Part shown: in pieces, positions 34,957 through 43,211 of the stretch
Layout: the number at the start of each line of letters is the position of its first letter
How positions within the stretch are numbered: position 1 is the stretch's first letter
Assembly: GCA_934636465.1 (NCBI GenBank)
Contig: CAKUAR010000014.1
Span: 1-53,373, forward strand
Length of the DNA: 53,373 nucleotides
Source: an uncultured Muribaculaceae bacterium
GTDB lineage: Bacteria > Bacteroidota > Bacteroidia > Bacteroidales > Muribaculaceae
Direction: 5' to 3'
Made by a program: the position numbers and the translations under genes
The notes under the pieces: generated by a model
Seen by the model: the letters and a program-made list of their open reading frames with translations, nothing else
Told to the model about the DNA's origin: nothing
The model's database searches: none

Positions 34957-36276
34957 TTAATATAATTTTTCTATGTTGGCATTCACGAAGTAATGCGACA
35001 ATATGTCGCGATAGTTATAACCCTGCTCTCCCATAACGGCGGCACCTATCTGGCACAGACCCACTCCATGCCCCCACCCCGCTCCATGCAAGGTGAATTT
35101 TGCCGGGTAGCCGTCGCTGTCGGTGCCTTCTTTAGTCACCACAAAGGCCGAGCTATATAGTGCGCTCTCGCTCAAAGCATACCTTATGGCAAGCTCTTTG
35201 CCTATTATTTTCGAGCATTTCTCACCCACAAACTTCAGTTTGCACAAGCGGCCCGATGTGCCGCGCGCCACTGGTTGCAGGTCCTTTATGCGTCCAAAGT
35301 CTATGCCTGTGCGGCGCTTCACAAGGTCGGCTATCGTTGCCTGGTCATATTCCACAGTCCACCTGTAAAAATCCTTGGTTTCCTGGTCGTAGTCATTGAG
35401 CACCTGCGATAGTATCTTTGGGTCGCTCGTGTTGCAAAACGCATGTGGCTTCGACAAAATCCATTCCGCGGCAGCATCTTCCTTGGTCAGGTCGGCAAAG
35501 TTGTTTTCGTCTTTTGCATCACGCCGGGCCACCAGATAAGCATGATGCTTAGGCTCCCAGCAATTCTCAAATTCCTCAAACACGCCTCCGCACGACTTCG
35601 AGAACCGTGCGTCACACAGCTCTCCGCCATACATCAGCACTTGTCCCCATGTGGCCTCTATGGCCTTGCGCACCGTGGCAGTCGTCTCTCTGGTCACGCC
35701 CTGGTAACGCTGGCAGTGGTCGTCGGCACACACGTCAAAGTTCTTGTGGTCGTCGCGGTCCCACCATTTTATGATTTCGTCGTCGGTGTTCTCCTCTATC
35801 GCCACGCTTTGACTAACGGCATCGTCCTTCGGCTTGTTGATTTGCGCCAGAAGCCAGCTGCGCGAAATCACGGCATGAGCCTTCAGCAGCTCAAGCGAGG
35901 CTTTTGCGCTCATTTCCGACGAAATCACGCTCATCAGGTAGTCTTCCACCGGCAGCACGTTGATTGCCGTCACCTTGCCGTCTTCCACTATCAAGTGGAG
36001 CGCGCCCTTAAACGTCTGGTTCTCGTGCCTGTGCCAGTGAAAACTCACCCCTATCGTCACTTCCTTGAGGGTGAAAGTGCCGGTGGCAGCGTCTTGTGGC
36101 TCAAACAGCAAGTCGGCGTAACGCTTTCCGTTCCACACAATCTTGCCGTCGTCAGAGCAGCTCACCGCCTGACTGCCGGAGCACACTGTGCCCCCGGTGG
36201 CATAGTCGCCGTTGAGCACAAACTCCACCGTCGGCTCGTTCATTATTCCCACTTTCACTTGAGGTATCTGTGTCAT
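34957..36276 (-). CDS. SpoIID/LytB-domain protein without signal peptide
   Basis: About 439 residues from the ATG at 36276, chosen because it clears the DUF4922 stop codon by 7 bases; an upstream ATG at 36336 would overlap that gene by 53 bases. SpoIID landmarks: VEDYLMSVISSEMSAKASLELLKAHAVISRSW, RYQGVTRETTATVRKAIEATWGQVL, RFSKSCGGVFEEFENCW and near the end GAGWGHGVGLCQIGA. SpoIID is a lytic transglycosylase that degrades glycan lacking stem peptides, matching the upstream amidases. No signal peptide or membrane anchor can be found, which is odd for a wall enzyme. It has insertions relative to Bacillus SpoIID (about 340 residues). Confidence 0.87.
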   Translation of the reverse strand: MTQIPQVKVGIMNEPTVEFVLNGDYATGGTVCSGSQAVSCSDDGKIVWNGKRYADLLFEPQDAATGTFTLKEVTIGVSFHWHRHENQTFKGALHLIVEDGKVTAINVLPVEDYLMSVISSEMSAKASLELLKAHAVISRSWLLAQINKPKDDAVSQSVAIEENTDDEIIKWWDRDDHKNFDVCADDHCQRYQGVTRETTATVRKAIEATWGQVLMYGGELCDARFSKSCGGVFEEFENCWEPKHHAYLVARRDAKDENNFADLTKEDAAAEWILSKPHAFCNTSDPKILSQVLNDYDQETKDFYRWTVEYDQATIADLVKRRTGIDFGRIKDLQPVARGTSGRLCKLKFVGEKCSKIIGKELAIRYALSESALYSSAFVVTKEGTDSDGYPAKFTLHGAGWGHGVGLCQIGAAVMGEQGYNYRDILSHYFVNANIEKLY

Positions 36277-36283
36277 TTTTGTC

Positions 36284-37291
36284 TCAATCTTGATTTTGTC
36301 GGGGGCTCGTTTCAGCCTGCCTCGGCAGGTTGCCAAACCGCACTTTGTTTCTTATTCTGTCTGTGATTTCTTCTGTTTCTGCCTCGCTGGCGCACACCTC
36401 GCCAAAAATCCGTCTTACGGCATCGGCTGTGAGCGACTCAAAATCGCACTCCCGCGGCACAGCCATCACTCCGCCCATGTCCACCGACGCCGGGCTAAGC
36501 ACAAACTGCCCCTCGCCCTCTCCGTAGCACGACGGACGGTGCTTTGCACGCGGAAACACTACTATGTGCCACAATCCTCCATCGCACCAGCACAGCAGGT
36601 TCTGCATAGGCTCGTAGGCACCGGCTTTCACCGGCATAGCAGCTTCCACAGCTTCAAAAGCCCTCTCAGCGTCGCTTGCGCTGACCGAGTCTATCAAGAA
36701 AAACGGCCTGCACAGCCCGTCCACCAGGCTCACCTCACACTCGCCCGCGGTCAGCACATATTTGCGTGTGGCGTTCATAGCCTCGTCGGGCAATGGCAAG
36801 AAACCCTTGTTGCCTGCCTGAAAGTGAAAATGGTCGGGGGCAGAAGCTCCGCATTTCGGGCCATTGTAAAACACCACGAAGTCCTCCAAGTCGGCTGCAA
36901 GTGCCAGCATGTGCCCCATGCGGCCGGCTATTGCTTGCGGAGTGTGAGTGTAGCTCGCCACAGTTAGGTGGCGTGAAAATATAGGAAATGGGTTGACTTG
37001 AATTTTATACAAACCGCGCCAATCCACAATCTCCTGCTCCTTAGGCTGGTTTTCGTTGCACAAAAAGCACTTGCGGGCCTTAATCGACTCTGGGTCTATT
37101 TTGGCTGCCGACGAGCGTATTCTGTCGGGATTATATTGAAGCACCACCTGCGTGTCGCCCAGATTGAGCGTGCGGATTTTTGCCCTCTCCATGGCCGCAT
37201 AGTTGTGCGCAGCCGTCGTCCAGCCGTTCAACTGCCGCCCTATCAGAGCCTTCACCTCGTTTGCGTAGTCAGTGCCGCCATCAAGTCCCAT
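36284..37291 (-). CDS. DUF4922 HIT-like nucleotidyltransferase-family protein
   Basis: A 335-residue cytoplasmic protein. DHFHFQAGNKG near residue 155 is the HIT-superfamily HxHxQ motif seen in GalT-, Ap4A-phosphorylase- and GDP-galactose phosphorylase-like enzymes, where the second His is the nucleotidylated nucleophile. A CFLCNENQPKEQ motif (about residues 75-86) fits a metal-binding or structural loop of the same superfamily. The reaction is unknown; in this context a step on a nucleotide-activated amino sugar is plausible. It lies between the GT2 gene and the SpoIID/LytB gene in the salvage operon. The C-terminal tail is polar and probably disordered. Confidence 0.77.
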   Translation of the reverse strand: MGLDGGTDYANEVKALIGRQLNGWTTAAHNYAAMERAKIRTLNLGDTQVVLQYNPDRIRSSAAKIDPESIKARKCFLCNENQPKEQEIVDWRGLYKIQVNPFPIFSRHLTVASYTHTPQAIAGRMGHMLALAADLEDFVVFYNGPKCGASAPDHFHFQAGNKGFLPLPDEAMNATRKYVLTAGECEVSLVDGLCRPFFLIDSVSASDAERAFEAVEAAMPVKAGAYEPMQNLLCWCDGGLWHIVVFPRAKHRPSCYGEGEGQFVLSPASVDMGGVMAVPRECDFESLTADAVRRIFGEVCASEAETEEITDRIRNKVRFGNLPRQAETSPRQNQD

Positions 37292-37382
37292 TGCACATGA
37301 AAATCACTGCATAAAACCAAAAAAGCAGACTCGGCGCAGTTTCCTCTTTTTCCTCCGTCAGGTCTGCATTTCGTGATGCTTG

Positions 37383-38873
37383 TTATTTCTTCTTGTTCAT
37401 TGCCACGCGCGCCTCAAGTTCCCATGTGCGCACACGGTCCTTATACAAGTTGTTGTTGTTCATCTTCACCACATCGAGCGATGCGTCGCTGTTGTCGTCC
37501 CAGCGGCGGCACATATACACTGGCGTATATACACGGCCTATCTGGTAAGTGCGCGATATGTTCAAGCCCAGGGCATAGTCCTCACCATAGCTTGTGTTGG
37601 GGATTTTCACATCGCGAAGCACCGGTGTGTAGAATGCACGAGGTGCGCCAAGGCCGTTGATGCGCAGAGCATTGTTGCGGCCGTTCTCCGGAGTCCACTC
37701 CTTGTGGTCTATTATGCCAGGGGCTATCATGTTGCAGTCAATGTCGGTCATGATGTATGTTCCCACCACCATGGCAACGTTTTGCTCATAGAATGCGCCC
37801 ACCATTGTGGCAAGTGTGTTCTCGTCCTTATACATGTCGTCGCTGTCGAGTTGCACAATGAATTTTCCGGCTTTCTCGTGATGTGCGGCGAGGTTCCAAT
37901 ATCCACCTATGCCCATGTCATAGTAGTCGGCTATTATGTGTATCAAGCGTGGGTCGTCCTTAAACTCGTCTATTGCCTCGCGAGTTCCGTCGGTCGAGAA
38001 GTTATCCACAACCATCAAGTTAAACTTGAAGCCGCACTTTTGGTTGAGCACTGACTTGATGGCGTCGCGTATTGTGCGAATACGGTTGCGCACCGGTATC
38101 ATCACAGTTGCTTCCACCTCAAACTCGCCCCTGTTAAACTCTATGTGCTTGAAGTTTGGCACTTCTTTGCCGTCAACCACCTTGGTTGGTGCCAGATAAC
38201 CGCCTATCTCTTTCAGGTGTTCTGTGCAGGCAGCCTCCATTTCTATCTGGCGACCACGGTTTTTGGGGTCAACATAGTCAAAGATTTTCTCGCCGCTCTT
38301 GCGTGTGTCAAGCTCCACATCGCTATACAGATATTCGTTGATGTGGGTCAGCTTGCCAAATTGCGACAATTTCAGGCGATGGTCATACAAGCCGGCAAAC
38401 TCATAGTCGGCTTTCATTGCCTCGACGGCTTTCTTGAAGCACTTGCCGCAATAAAGCATCACGGAGCCAAAGTCAAAGTCATCGCGCAATGCTCCAAACT
38501 GGTAGTCAATCACAGGAGCCTTAACAGCGCCTTTCTCGGTCACATTGTAGTGGTCGGCATAGCACATCGACGACTGGCTGTCGTCGGCAATCTTCACAAA
38601 TCTCTCGATTGCAAACGGAGCGAACTTCAGTGTGTTGTATTTTGTGTAAAGCAACACATAGTCGGCATCGGCTTTCTCGGCAATGGCCTTGATTGTTGCC
38701 GAAGAGTCCAGATTTCTCACTTTAATCACCTCACAGCCTTCCACCGAGCCCTCGGCTTCGTCGTTGGCCAAAAGGTAAATCTTATTCACAAGGTCGTTTT
38801 CTTTCAGACCCTCAACTGTTTTGCTCACCTGTGCGGCGTTGGCAAAAGGAATGAAGCAGTTAATTCTTCCCAT
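37383..38873 (-). CDS. Family 2 glycosyltransferase with extra N-terminal GT-A-like region
   Basis: A 496-residue cytoplasmic protein. Residues about 255-480 form a GT2 domain: VEATVMIPVRNRIRTIRDAI, LMVVDNFSTDGT for the nucleotide-sugar site and VQLDSDDMYKDE containing the DxD metal motif. Residues 1-240 look like a second, reduced GT-A fold (INCFIPFANAAQVSKTVEGL and DADYVLLYTKYNTLKF) without a clear DxD. No membrane segment. Acceptor and donor are unknown. Its place between an amidase and a HIT-like protein in a peptidoglycan salvage operon is unexpected, as glycosyltransferases build rather than degrade; it may act on a recycled amino sugar. Confidence 0.85.
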   Translation of the reverse strand: MGRINCFIPFANAAQVSKTVEGLKENDLVNKIYLLANDEAEGSVEGCEVIKVRNLDSSATIKAIAEKADADYVLLYTKYNTLKFAPFAIERFVKIADDSQSSMCYADHYNVTEKGAVKAPVIDYQFGALRDDFDFGSVMLYCGKCFKKAVEAMKADYEFAGLYDHRLKLSQFGKLTHINEYLYSDVELDTRKSGEKIFDYVDPKNRGRQIEMEAACTEHLKEIGGYLAPTKVVDGKEVPNFKHIEFNRGEFEVEATVMIPVRNRIRTIRDAIKSVLNQKCGFKFNLMVVDNFSTDGTREAIDEFKDDPRLIHIIADYYDMGIGGYWNLAAHHEKAGKFIVQLDSDDMYKDENTLATMVGAFYEQNVAMVVGTYIMTDIDCNMIAPGIIDHKEWTPENGRNNALRINGLGAPRAFYTPVLRDVKIPNTSYGEDYALGLNISRTYQIGRVYTPVYMCRRWDDNSDASLDVVKMNNNNLYKDRVRTWELEARVAMNKKK

Positions 38874-38907
38874 GATTGGTTCAAGTTTTTTTTATAATTA
38901 GTATTTT

Positions 38908-41900
38908 TTATTTTCCTTCTAAGAATTTCAGCACATTGCCCATCACGGCATCGCGTTGCGAGGCGTTGTCAATCACCTCTATCGGGAAGCCCATCACCAC
39001 TGTGCGGTAACCAGCCCTCTGCGATGCTATGGCAGCCGGAATGTTGTTCTCGCGATAGCGCATTATGGTTGCGCCACTGTCATCACTTGCCTTGATTGCG
39101 TCTGGCGACTCCACGGCATACACCTTGGTGTTGAGTTTCTGCACGAAGCTCAACTCTCCGTCGCCCGACAACGAGGCAAACTGGCTCGGCACGCAGAACA
39201 CCTTGCCTGTCACAGCGGCCTGCCCTTTCAAGTAGGTATATCCCAGCACCTGCTCGGCAAAATGCGTTTCGGGGTAGCTCACGGTATCGCGGTCCCAAAT
39301 GTCGCTTGCCACGTATGCGCCCGACACCAAAATGTTGCCGCCGGCTTTGGTGTAGTTGGTTATTGCGTCAATCAAGCCTGGAGTGTAAGCCGAGTAGCGG
39401 CTTGGATATGCGCCACGGCCATTGATTGTTTCCTTTTGCTTGCCTAAAATCAAGTCCACGAGCTTATAGTCGTTCAGATACACAGTGCCATCATCTACGG
39501 CCTTCACACTCGTTGACACAAACGAATAGCCCGATTTCAGTATCGACTCGCCATGCACAGCCGGATAGTCAAACGTGTTGCCGGCCACTGGCTGTGTCTC
39601 GTTGGTGGAGCGGCTGTCGCCGAAACCGCCTGCGTCGTCGTCACGCCAAGGCAATCCGCGACGAAACTCAAATTGAGAGCCAATGTAGTTGATTTGCTGC
39701 ATGTATGGCACTCCGTGGTCCTTTGCATCGTCAAATCCTGCTCTTTCGCCAGAGTCATACCAGTCTGGACCACTCACGCGCGTAAATCCGTTCACCACCA
39801 TCACAGTACCCTTGCTGTTGGGAGCAACGCCCACCGACAGCACCTCCGATGGGAAGCTGCGGCCGCCGTCGTTCACTGCTATGATTTTGTAGCTGTGCAC
39901 CTCGTTTTCCTTGATTTTCACAAGGAATTCTGTACCTTTCACCACGGCTATTTCCTTGAAACCGCCGTCTTGACCCACGCGCTCGCAAATAACATATTTC
40001 TTTGCGTCGGCATTTTCGCTCAAGCTGTCGGCGGTTGGTTTCCACGTCAGCAAGAAACGGCCGTCGCTTGCCGGGCGAATTGCAAATGAGTTGACTGGCA
40101 GCGGTTGCACCACATAGTCGCGGTGGTCGCGCTTGGCGATGAACTTCAATATGCCCTTATACACAGCACGGCTCACCGTGAAGCGGAAGTTGGGGTCAAG
40201 TCCATATTTCATGTCGGCAAAATTCTGGTGCGACAGCAGCTCAAGCAGCATGCCTGGCACTTCTGGCACACGAGCCTCATAATATGAGCGGTCCCACATG
40301 CCGCGGCGAGTCCAGTTTGGCTCAAACTTAGCTCTCACATCTTTGCAGATTTCGGTCAGCACCATGTTTGTGAGCTGGCGTGAAATCTCGCGTGGAGTGC
40401 CGTTGGCATATTTACCGAAGCTCTTTCCATTTTCTTTTGTGCAGTAGATTCCGAGCGAGCCTATCACATCGTCGTTTTGCGTGGTTCCGGCATCGCTGTG
40501 AAATGCAAACGACAAGTCAACCGGCACATTCAGTCCCTTGCGGTTAGGCAGCACCTCCGAACCGCCGGCCAAGTAGTTGACCCACTCGCCGCGGCACTTG
40601 TAGTCGTCGGTGTAGTCGTTGATTCCGTGCGATGTTGAATACACGCTGTCGGGGAAACCAGACCACTGCAAGAAGTAGCGTGCGCCCTCGGTGTAGCGTG
40701 GGTGCTTGCTTGTGATGTATTTATAATCCACACCAGGCTTGGCAAGATATTTCTCGTTGCCCTGCTCCTTTGCCAGTGCCAGGTTGGCATCGGTGCGAGG
40801 AGCCACTATTCTGGCTATGTTGCCCTGACCGCCGCCTATCTTCATAGCGTCGGCAGTCACAACTTTGTCTTTTTCGTTTGAGAGGTTTGTGAGCGTAACC
40901 ACGTCTTTGTTATCGCCCTTTGCCAGCTTAAAGTGGCCCAGATACACCCACACGCCGCCGGCCATTGTCTGGTCTATCATCACCTGGCGCTCGCCATCGA
41001 GGGTGTTGATGGTATAGAGCGCATCGCTCGCACTGTTTGGCAAGGTTTTATATGACACATATATGGCATATTCACCGGTCTCTGGTATGTTGGCCGACCA
41101 TGTGGCAGTTGATTGGTTTCGCTTGTCCTTGGTCGTCTTCACTTGACGATAAGTGCCGTCGGCAAACGGATTTTCAAAATCCTTGTATTCGTTTTTCAGG
41201 TAGGCGAAGCCCTTGTCAGAGCCTTTGCCCCACTTTTCACCCTTGCTCACCTCGGCATATCCCTTTTGGGCGTTTCCTCCGTCGTTATCCACAATCACCT
41301 CATTCTCGTTGGTGTCGCGCTCGCGCGGACTCCACACATATGCACCGGCATTTTCAAGCATGGGGTTCAAAAATGGCATCACATAGCTCTGGGTGTATAA
41401 GTCCTCCACAGTTTGGAATATTCTTGCGCGTTGCCATTCCCAGCGGTTGAGTTTCGGCTCAAAATACCACCCATGACTCTGCCACATTGCTATCACGTTG
41501 CCGTCAAGTCCTTTGCTATAGTGGCGGTTGGGATTCAAATCGGTCACAAACGGCTTATGCTTGCGGCTATACGACGGCTCAAACGATGAGTAATACAGGT
41601 CAATGTCGTTGCCAGCTATGTTCACCTTCACGTTTTTTCCAGTGAAACTGCTGCCCACAGCCTGCTTGATTTCTTCCTTCATCTTGTCAACCGACACTTT
41701 GGTGAACGGTATGTCGCCAAAGTTCTCGCTCAAATTCACCACAAGGGTGTCGCCCGACTGCGACATGTCAAGCACTTTCAAATTGCCTATCTGCATTGAT
41801 TGTGGCAGATATGACGAAACAACTTTTTGCACCTCGCCTTTCTGGGCATCACTGAATGTTTGCGCAGAAACGCCCACATTCACAGCCACGCCACAAGCGA

Positions 41901-41934
41901 GCATCAGCCCGATTTTGCGAATATCCAACTGCAT
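38908..41934 (-). CDS. Exported zinc amidase with inserted golvesin-like domain (copy B)
   Basis: A 1008-residue exported protein with signal peptide to about residue 25 (NVGVSAQ). Its catalytic Amidase_3-type fold is split: WQSHG with His154 and NRWEWQRARIF with Glu166 come first, ending in AYVWSPRERDTN; a golvesin-C-like beta domain (about 240-370, with GEYAIYVSYKTLPN and GGVWVYLGHF) is inserted; then LSFAFHSDAG with His479 and PGMLLELLSHQNFAD with Glu565 complete the site. Amidase_3 enzymes cut the MurNAc-L-Ala bond using zinc. A fibronectin-III-like module at about 645-725 and a Rossmann-like C-terminal domain (about 735-1008) follow. It has its own promoter and begins the main salvage operon. 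Annotation as xanthan lyase, common for such proteins, is not supported by the motifs. Confidence 0.83.
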   Translation of the reverse strand: MQLDIRKIGLMLACGVAVNVGVSAQTFSDAQKGEVQKVVSSYLPQSMQIGNLKVLDMSQSGDTLVVNLSENFGDIPFTKVSVDKMKEEIKQAVGSSFTGKNVKVNIAGNDIDLYYSSFEPSYSRKHKPFVTDLNPNRHYSKGLDGNVIAMWQSHGWYFEPKLNRWEWQRARIFQTVEDLYTQSYVMPFLNPMLENAGAYVWSPRERDTNENEVIVDNDGGNAQKGYAEVSKGEKWGKGSDKGFAYLKNEYKDFENPFADGTYRQVKTTKDKRNQSTATWSANIPETGEYAIYVSYKTLPNSASDALYTINTLDGERQVMIDQTMAGGVWVYLGHFKLAKGDNKDVVTLTNLSNEKDKVVTADAMKIGGGQGNIARIVAPRTDANLALAKEQGNEKYLAKPGVDYKYITSKHPRYTEGARYFLQWSGFPDSVYSTSHGINDYTDDYKCRGEWVNYLAGGSEVLPNRKGLNVPVDLSFAFHSDAGTTQNDDVIGSLGIYCTKENGKSFGKYANGTPREISRQLTNMVLTEICKDVRAKFEPNWTRRGMWDRSYYEARVPEVPGMLLELLSHQNFADMKYGLDPNFRFTVSRAVYKGILKFIAKRDHRDYVVQPLPVNSFAIRPASDGRFLLTWKPTADSLSENADAKKYVICERVGQDGGFKEIAVVKGTEFLVKIKENEVHSYKIIAVNDGGRSFPSEVLSVGVAPNSKGTVMVVNGFTRVSGPDWYDSGERAGFDDAKDHGVPYMQQINYIGSQFEFRRGLPWRDDDAGGFGDSRSTNETQPVAGNTFDYPAVHGESILKSGYSFVSTSVKAVDDGTVYLNDYKLVDLILGKQKETINGRGAYPSRYSAYTPGLIDAITNYTKAGGNILVSGAYVASDIWDRDTVSYPETHFAEQVLGYTYLKGQAAVTGKVFCVPSQFASLSGDGELSFVQKLNTKVYAVESPDAIKASDDSGATIMRYRENNIPAAIASQRAGYRTVVMGFPIEVIDNASQRDAVMGNVLKFLEGK

Positions 41935-42001
41935 ATAATGTTAATTTTTAATCCTTTACCTCAAGCGTAACCGCCCACTAAAAAGCAATATACACCTATT
42001 G

Positions 42002-42032
42002 CAAATTTAGCATATTAATTTTGTTCGACAAA
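42002..42032 (-). promoter_or_regulatory. Promoter of the main salvage operon
   Basis: On the minus strand TTTG (complement of 42029-42032), a 19-bp spacer and TAAATTTG (complement of 42002-42009) match the Bacteroidota consensus exactly. It would give a leader of about 60 bases before the amidase B ATG. Confidence 0.8.
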
Positions 42033-42149
42033 GCAATACGACTCTCATTTTGAGTCATTAAACCAAATTTTATATTCGTAAACATTTTTTCAGTATAGCA
42101 TCACGTACACAACCAGCCACACACAGTCTTTGTAACTGGTTGCCAGTCT

Positions 42150-42195
42150 AAAAACCAAGGGGCAAGCGCCGTTGTTCTCCGGAGTTTGCCCCTTG
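42150..42195 (-). terminator. Terminator after the CDF transporter gene
   Basis: CAAGGGGCAA (42156-42165) and TTGCCCCTTG (42186-42195) form a perfect 10-bp stem, and on the minus strand it ends in GGTTTTT. It closes the upstream kinase-amidase-CDF unit and separates it from the amidase B operon. Confidence 0.85.
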
Positions 42196-42224
42196 CCTCA
42201 TCAGCAGTCACCTGCCTGTTTTTT

Positions 42225-43172
42225 TCACTCGCTGCAGTGGCGGTGCGAGTCTGTTGCCTCGCCTTTATATGGCTCCACATGCACGTTTGCTATCACCCTG
42301 TCAAGGTTGGCTTTCAGTCGGTTTTCCAGCGCAGTGGCCACATCGTGAGCCTGTGTCACCGTGAGCTGCGGGTCCACCTTTATGTGCACGTCTATCACGT
42401 GCGCATTGCCGTTGTGGCGCGTGCGCAAGTGGTGATAGGCTTTCACCTGGTCTATACCGTTGATTAGTTCCGCTATCTTTGCATTTTCATCGGCTGGCAA
42501 CGCCACTTCAAGCAGTTCCTTGACGGCAGGCACGGCAAGTTTCACCGCCACAACCACAATAAACAGGCTCACCAATATCTCGGCTATAGGGTCGAGAATT
42601 CGCCATTGCTGCCCAAGAAAAATTGCACCCGATATACCCACCAGTGTGGCCACACTCGACAGTGCGTCGCTCCGGTGATGCCATGCGTTGGCTATCACTG
42701 CATTGCTTTTTAGCTTTTTGCCCACACGGTTCGTGTATTGAAACAGCATCTCTTTGGCCACTATCGACACCACCGCCATCACCAGGGCTATCAAGCCAGG
42801 CTGAGCCAGTTGCTCGCCGTTAAACGCCGCTATCACGCTTTTCACTCCGTTCCAGCCCAAGCCTACGCCCACCACCACGAGAGCCTCGGCTATGAGAAAC
42901 GTGGCAAACGTCTCAAATTTACCGTGGCCGTAGCGGTATTCGTCATCAACACCGCGTGCCGAAAAGCCCACACAAGCTATCACCACTATGTCGGTGAGAA
43001 AGTCGCTTATTGAGTGTACGCCGTCGGCTATCATTGCTCCGGAGCGTCCCACAATTCCGGCCACAATTTTCATCACCGACATCAGTCCGTTCACGCCGAA
43101 GCCCACAAGCGTGCAGCGTTTCACCTGCGCAGCTCTTGCTTCAAGAGCCGCATCATTTTCGTTTCTTGTCAT
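42225..43172 (-). CDS. Cation diffusion facilitator (zinc/iron-type) transporter
   Basis: A 315-residue CDF metal:proton antiporter. Six membrane helices are expected over residues 20-215; the metal-site motifs are ADGVHSISD in helix 2 and NAWHHRSDALSS in helix 5, the HxxxD pairs typical of zinc-type CDFs. Residues about 215-300 form the cytoplasmic ferredoxin-like dimer domain (YHHLRTRHNGNAHVIDVHI). The tail ends in a His/Cys-containing SHRHCSE. CDFs move Zn2+ or Fe2+/Mn2+ out of the cytoplasm into the periplasm. It follows the zinc amidase A gene by 39 bases and ends at a terminator, so the two are probably co-expressed. Confidence 0.92.
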   Translation of the reverse strand: MTRNENDAALEARAAQVKRCTLVGFGVNGLMSVMKIVAGIVGRSGAMIADGVHSISDFLTDIVVIACVGFSARGVDDEYRYGHGKFETFATFLIAEALVVVGVGLGWNGVKSVIAAFNGEQLAQPGLIALVMAVVSIVAKEMLFQYTNRVGKKLKSNAVIANAWHHRSDALSSVATLVGISGAIFLGQQWRILDPIAEILVSLFIVVVAVKLAVPAVKELLEVALPADENAKIAELINGIDQVKAYHHLRTRHNGNAHVIDVHIKVDPQLTVTQAHDVATALENRLKANLDRVIANVHVEPYKGEATDSHRHCSE

Positions 43173-43211
43173 AATTTTTCAGTATGTTTTTCTTGACATT
43201 ATTGCATAATC

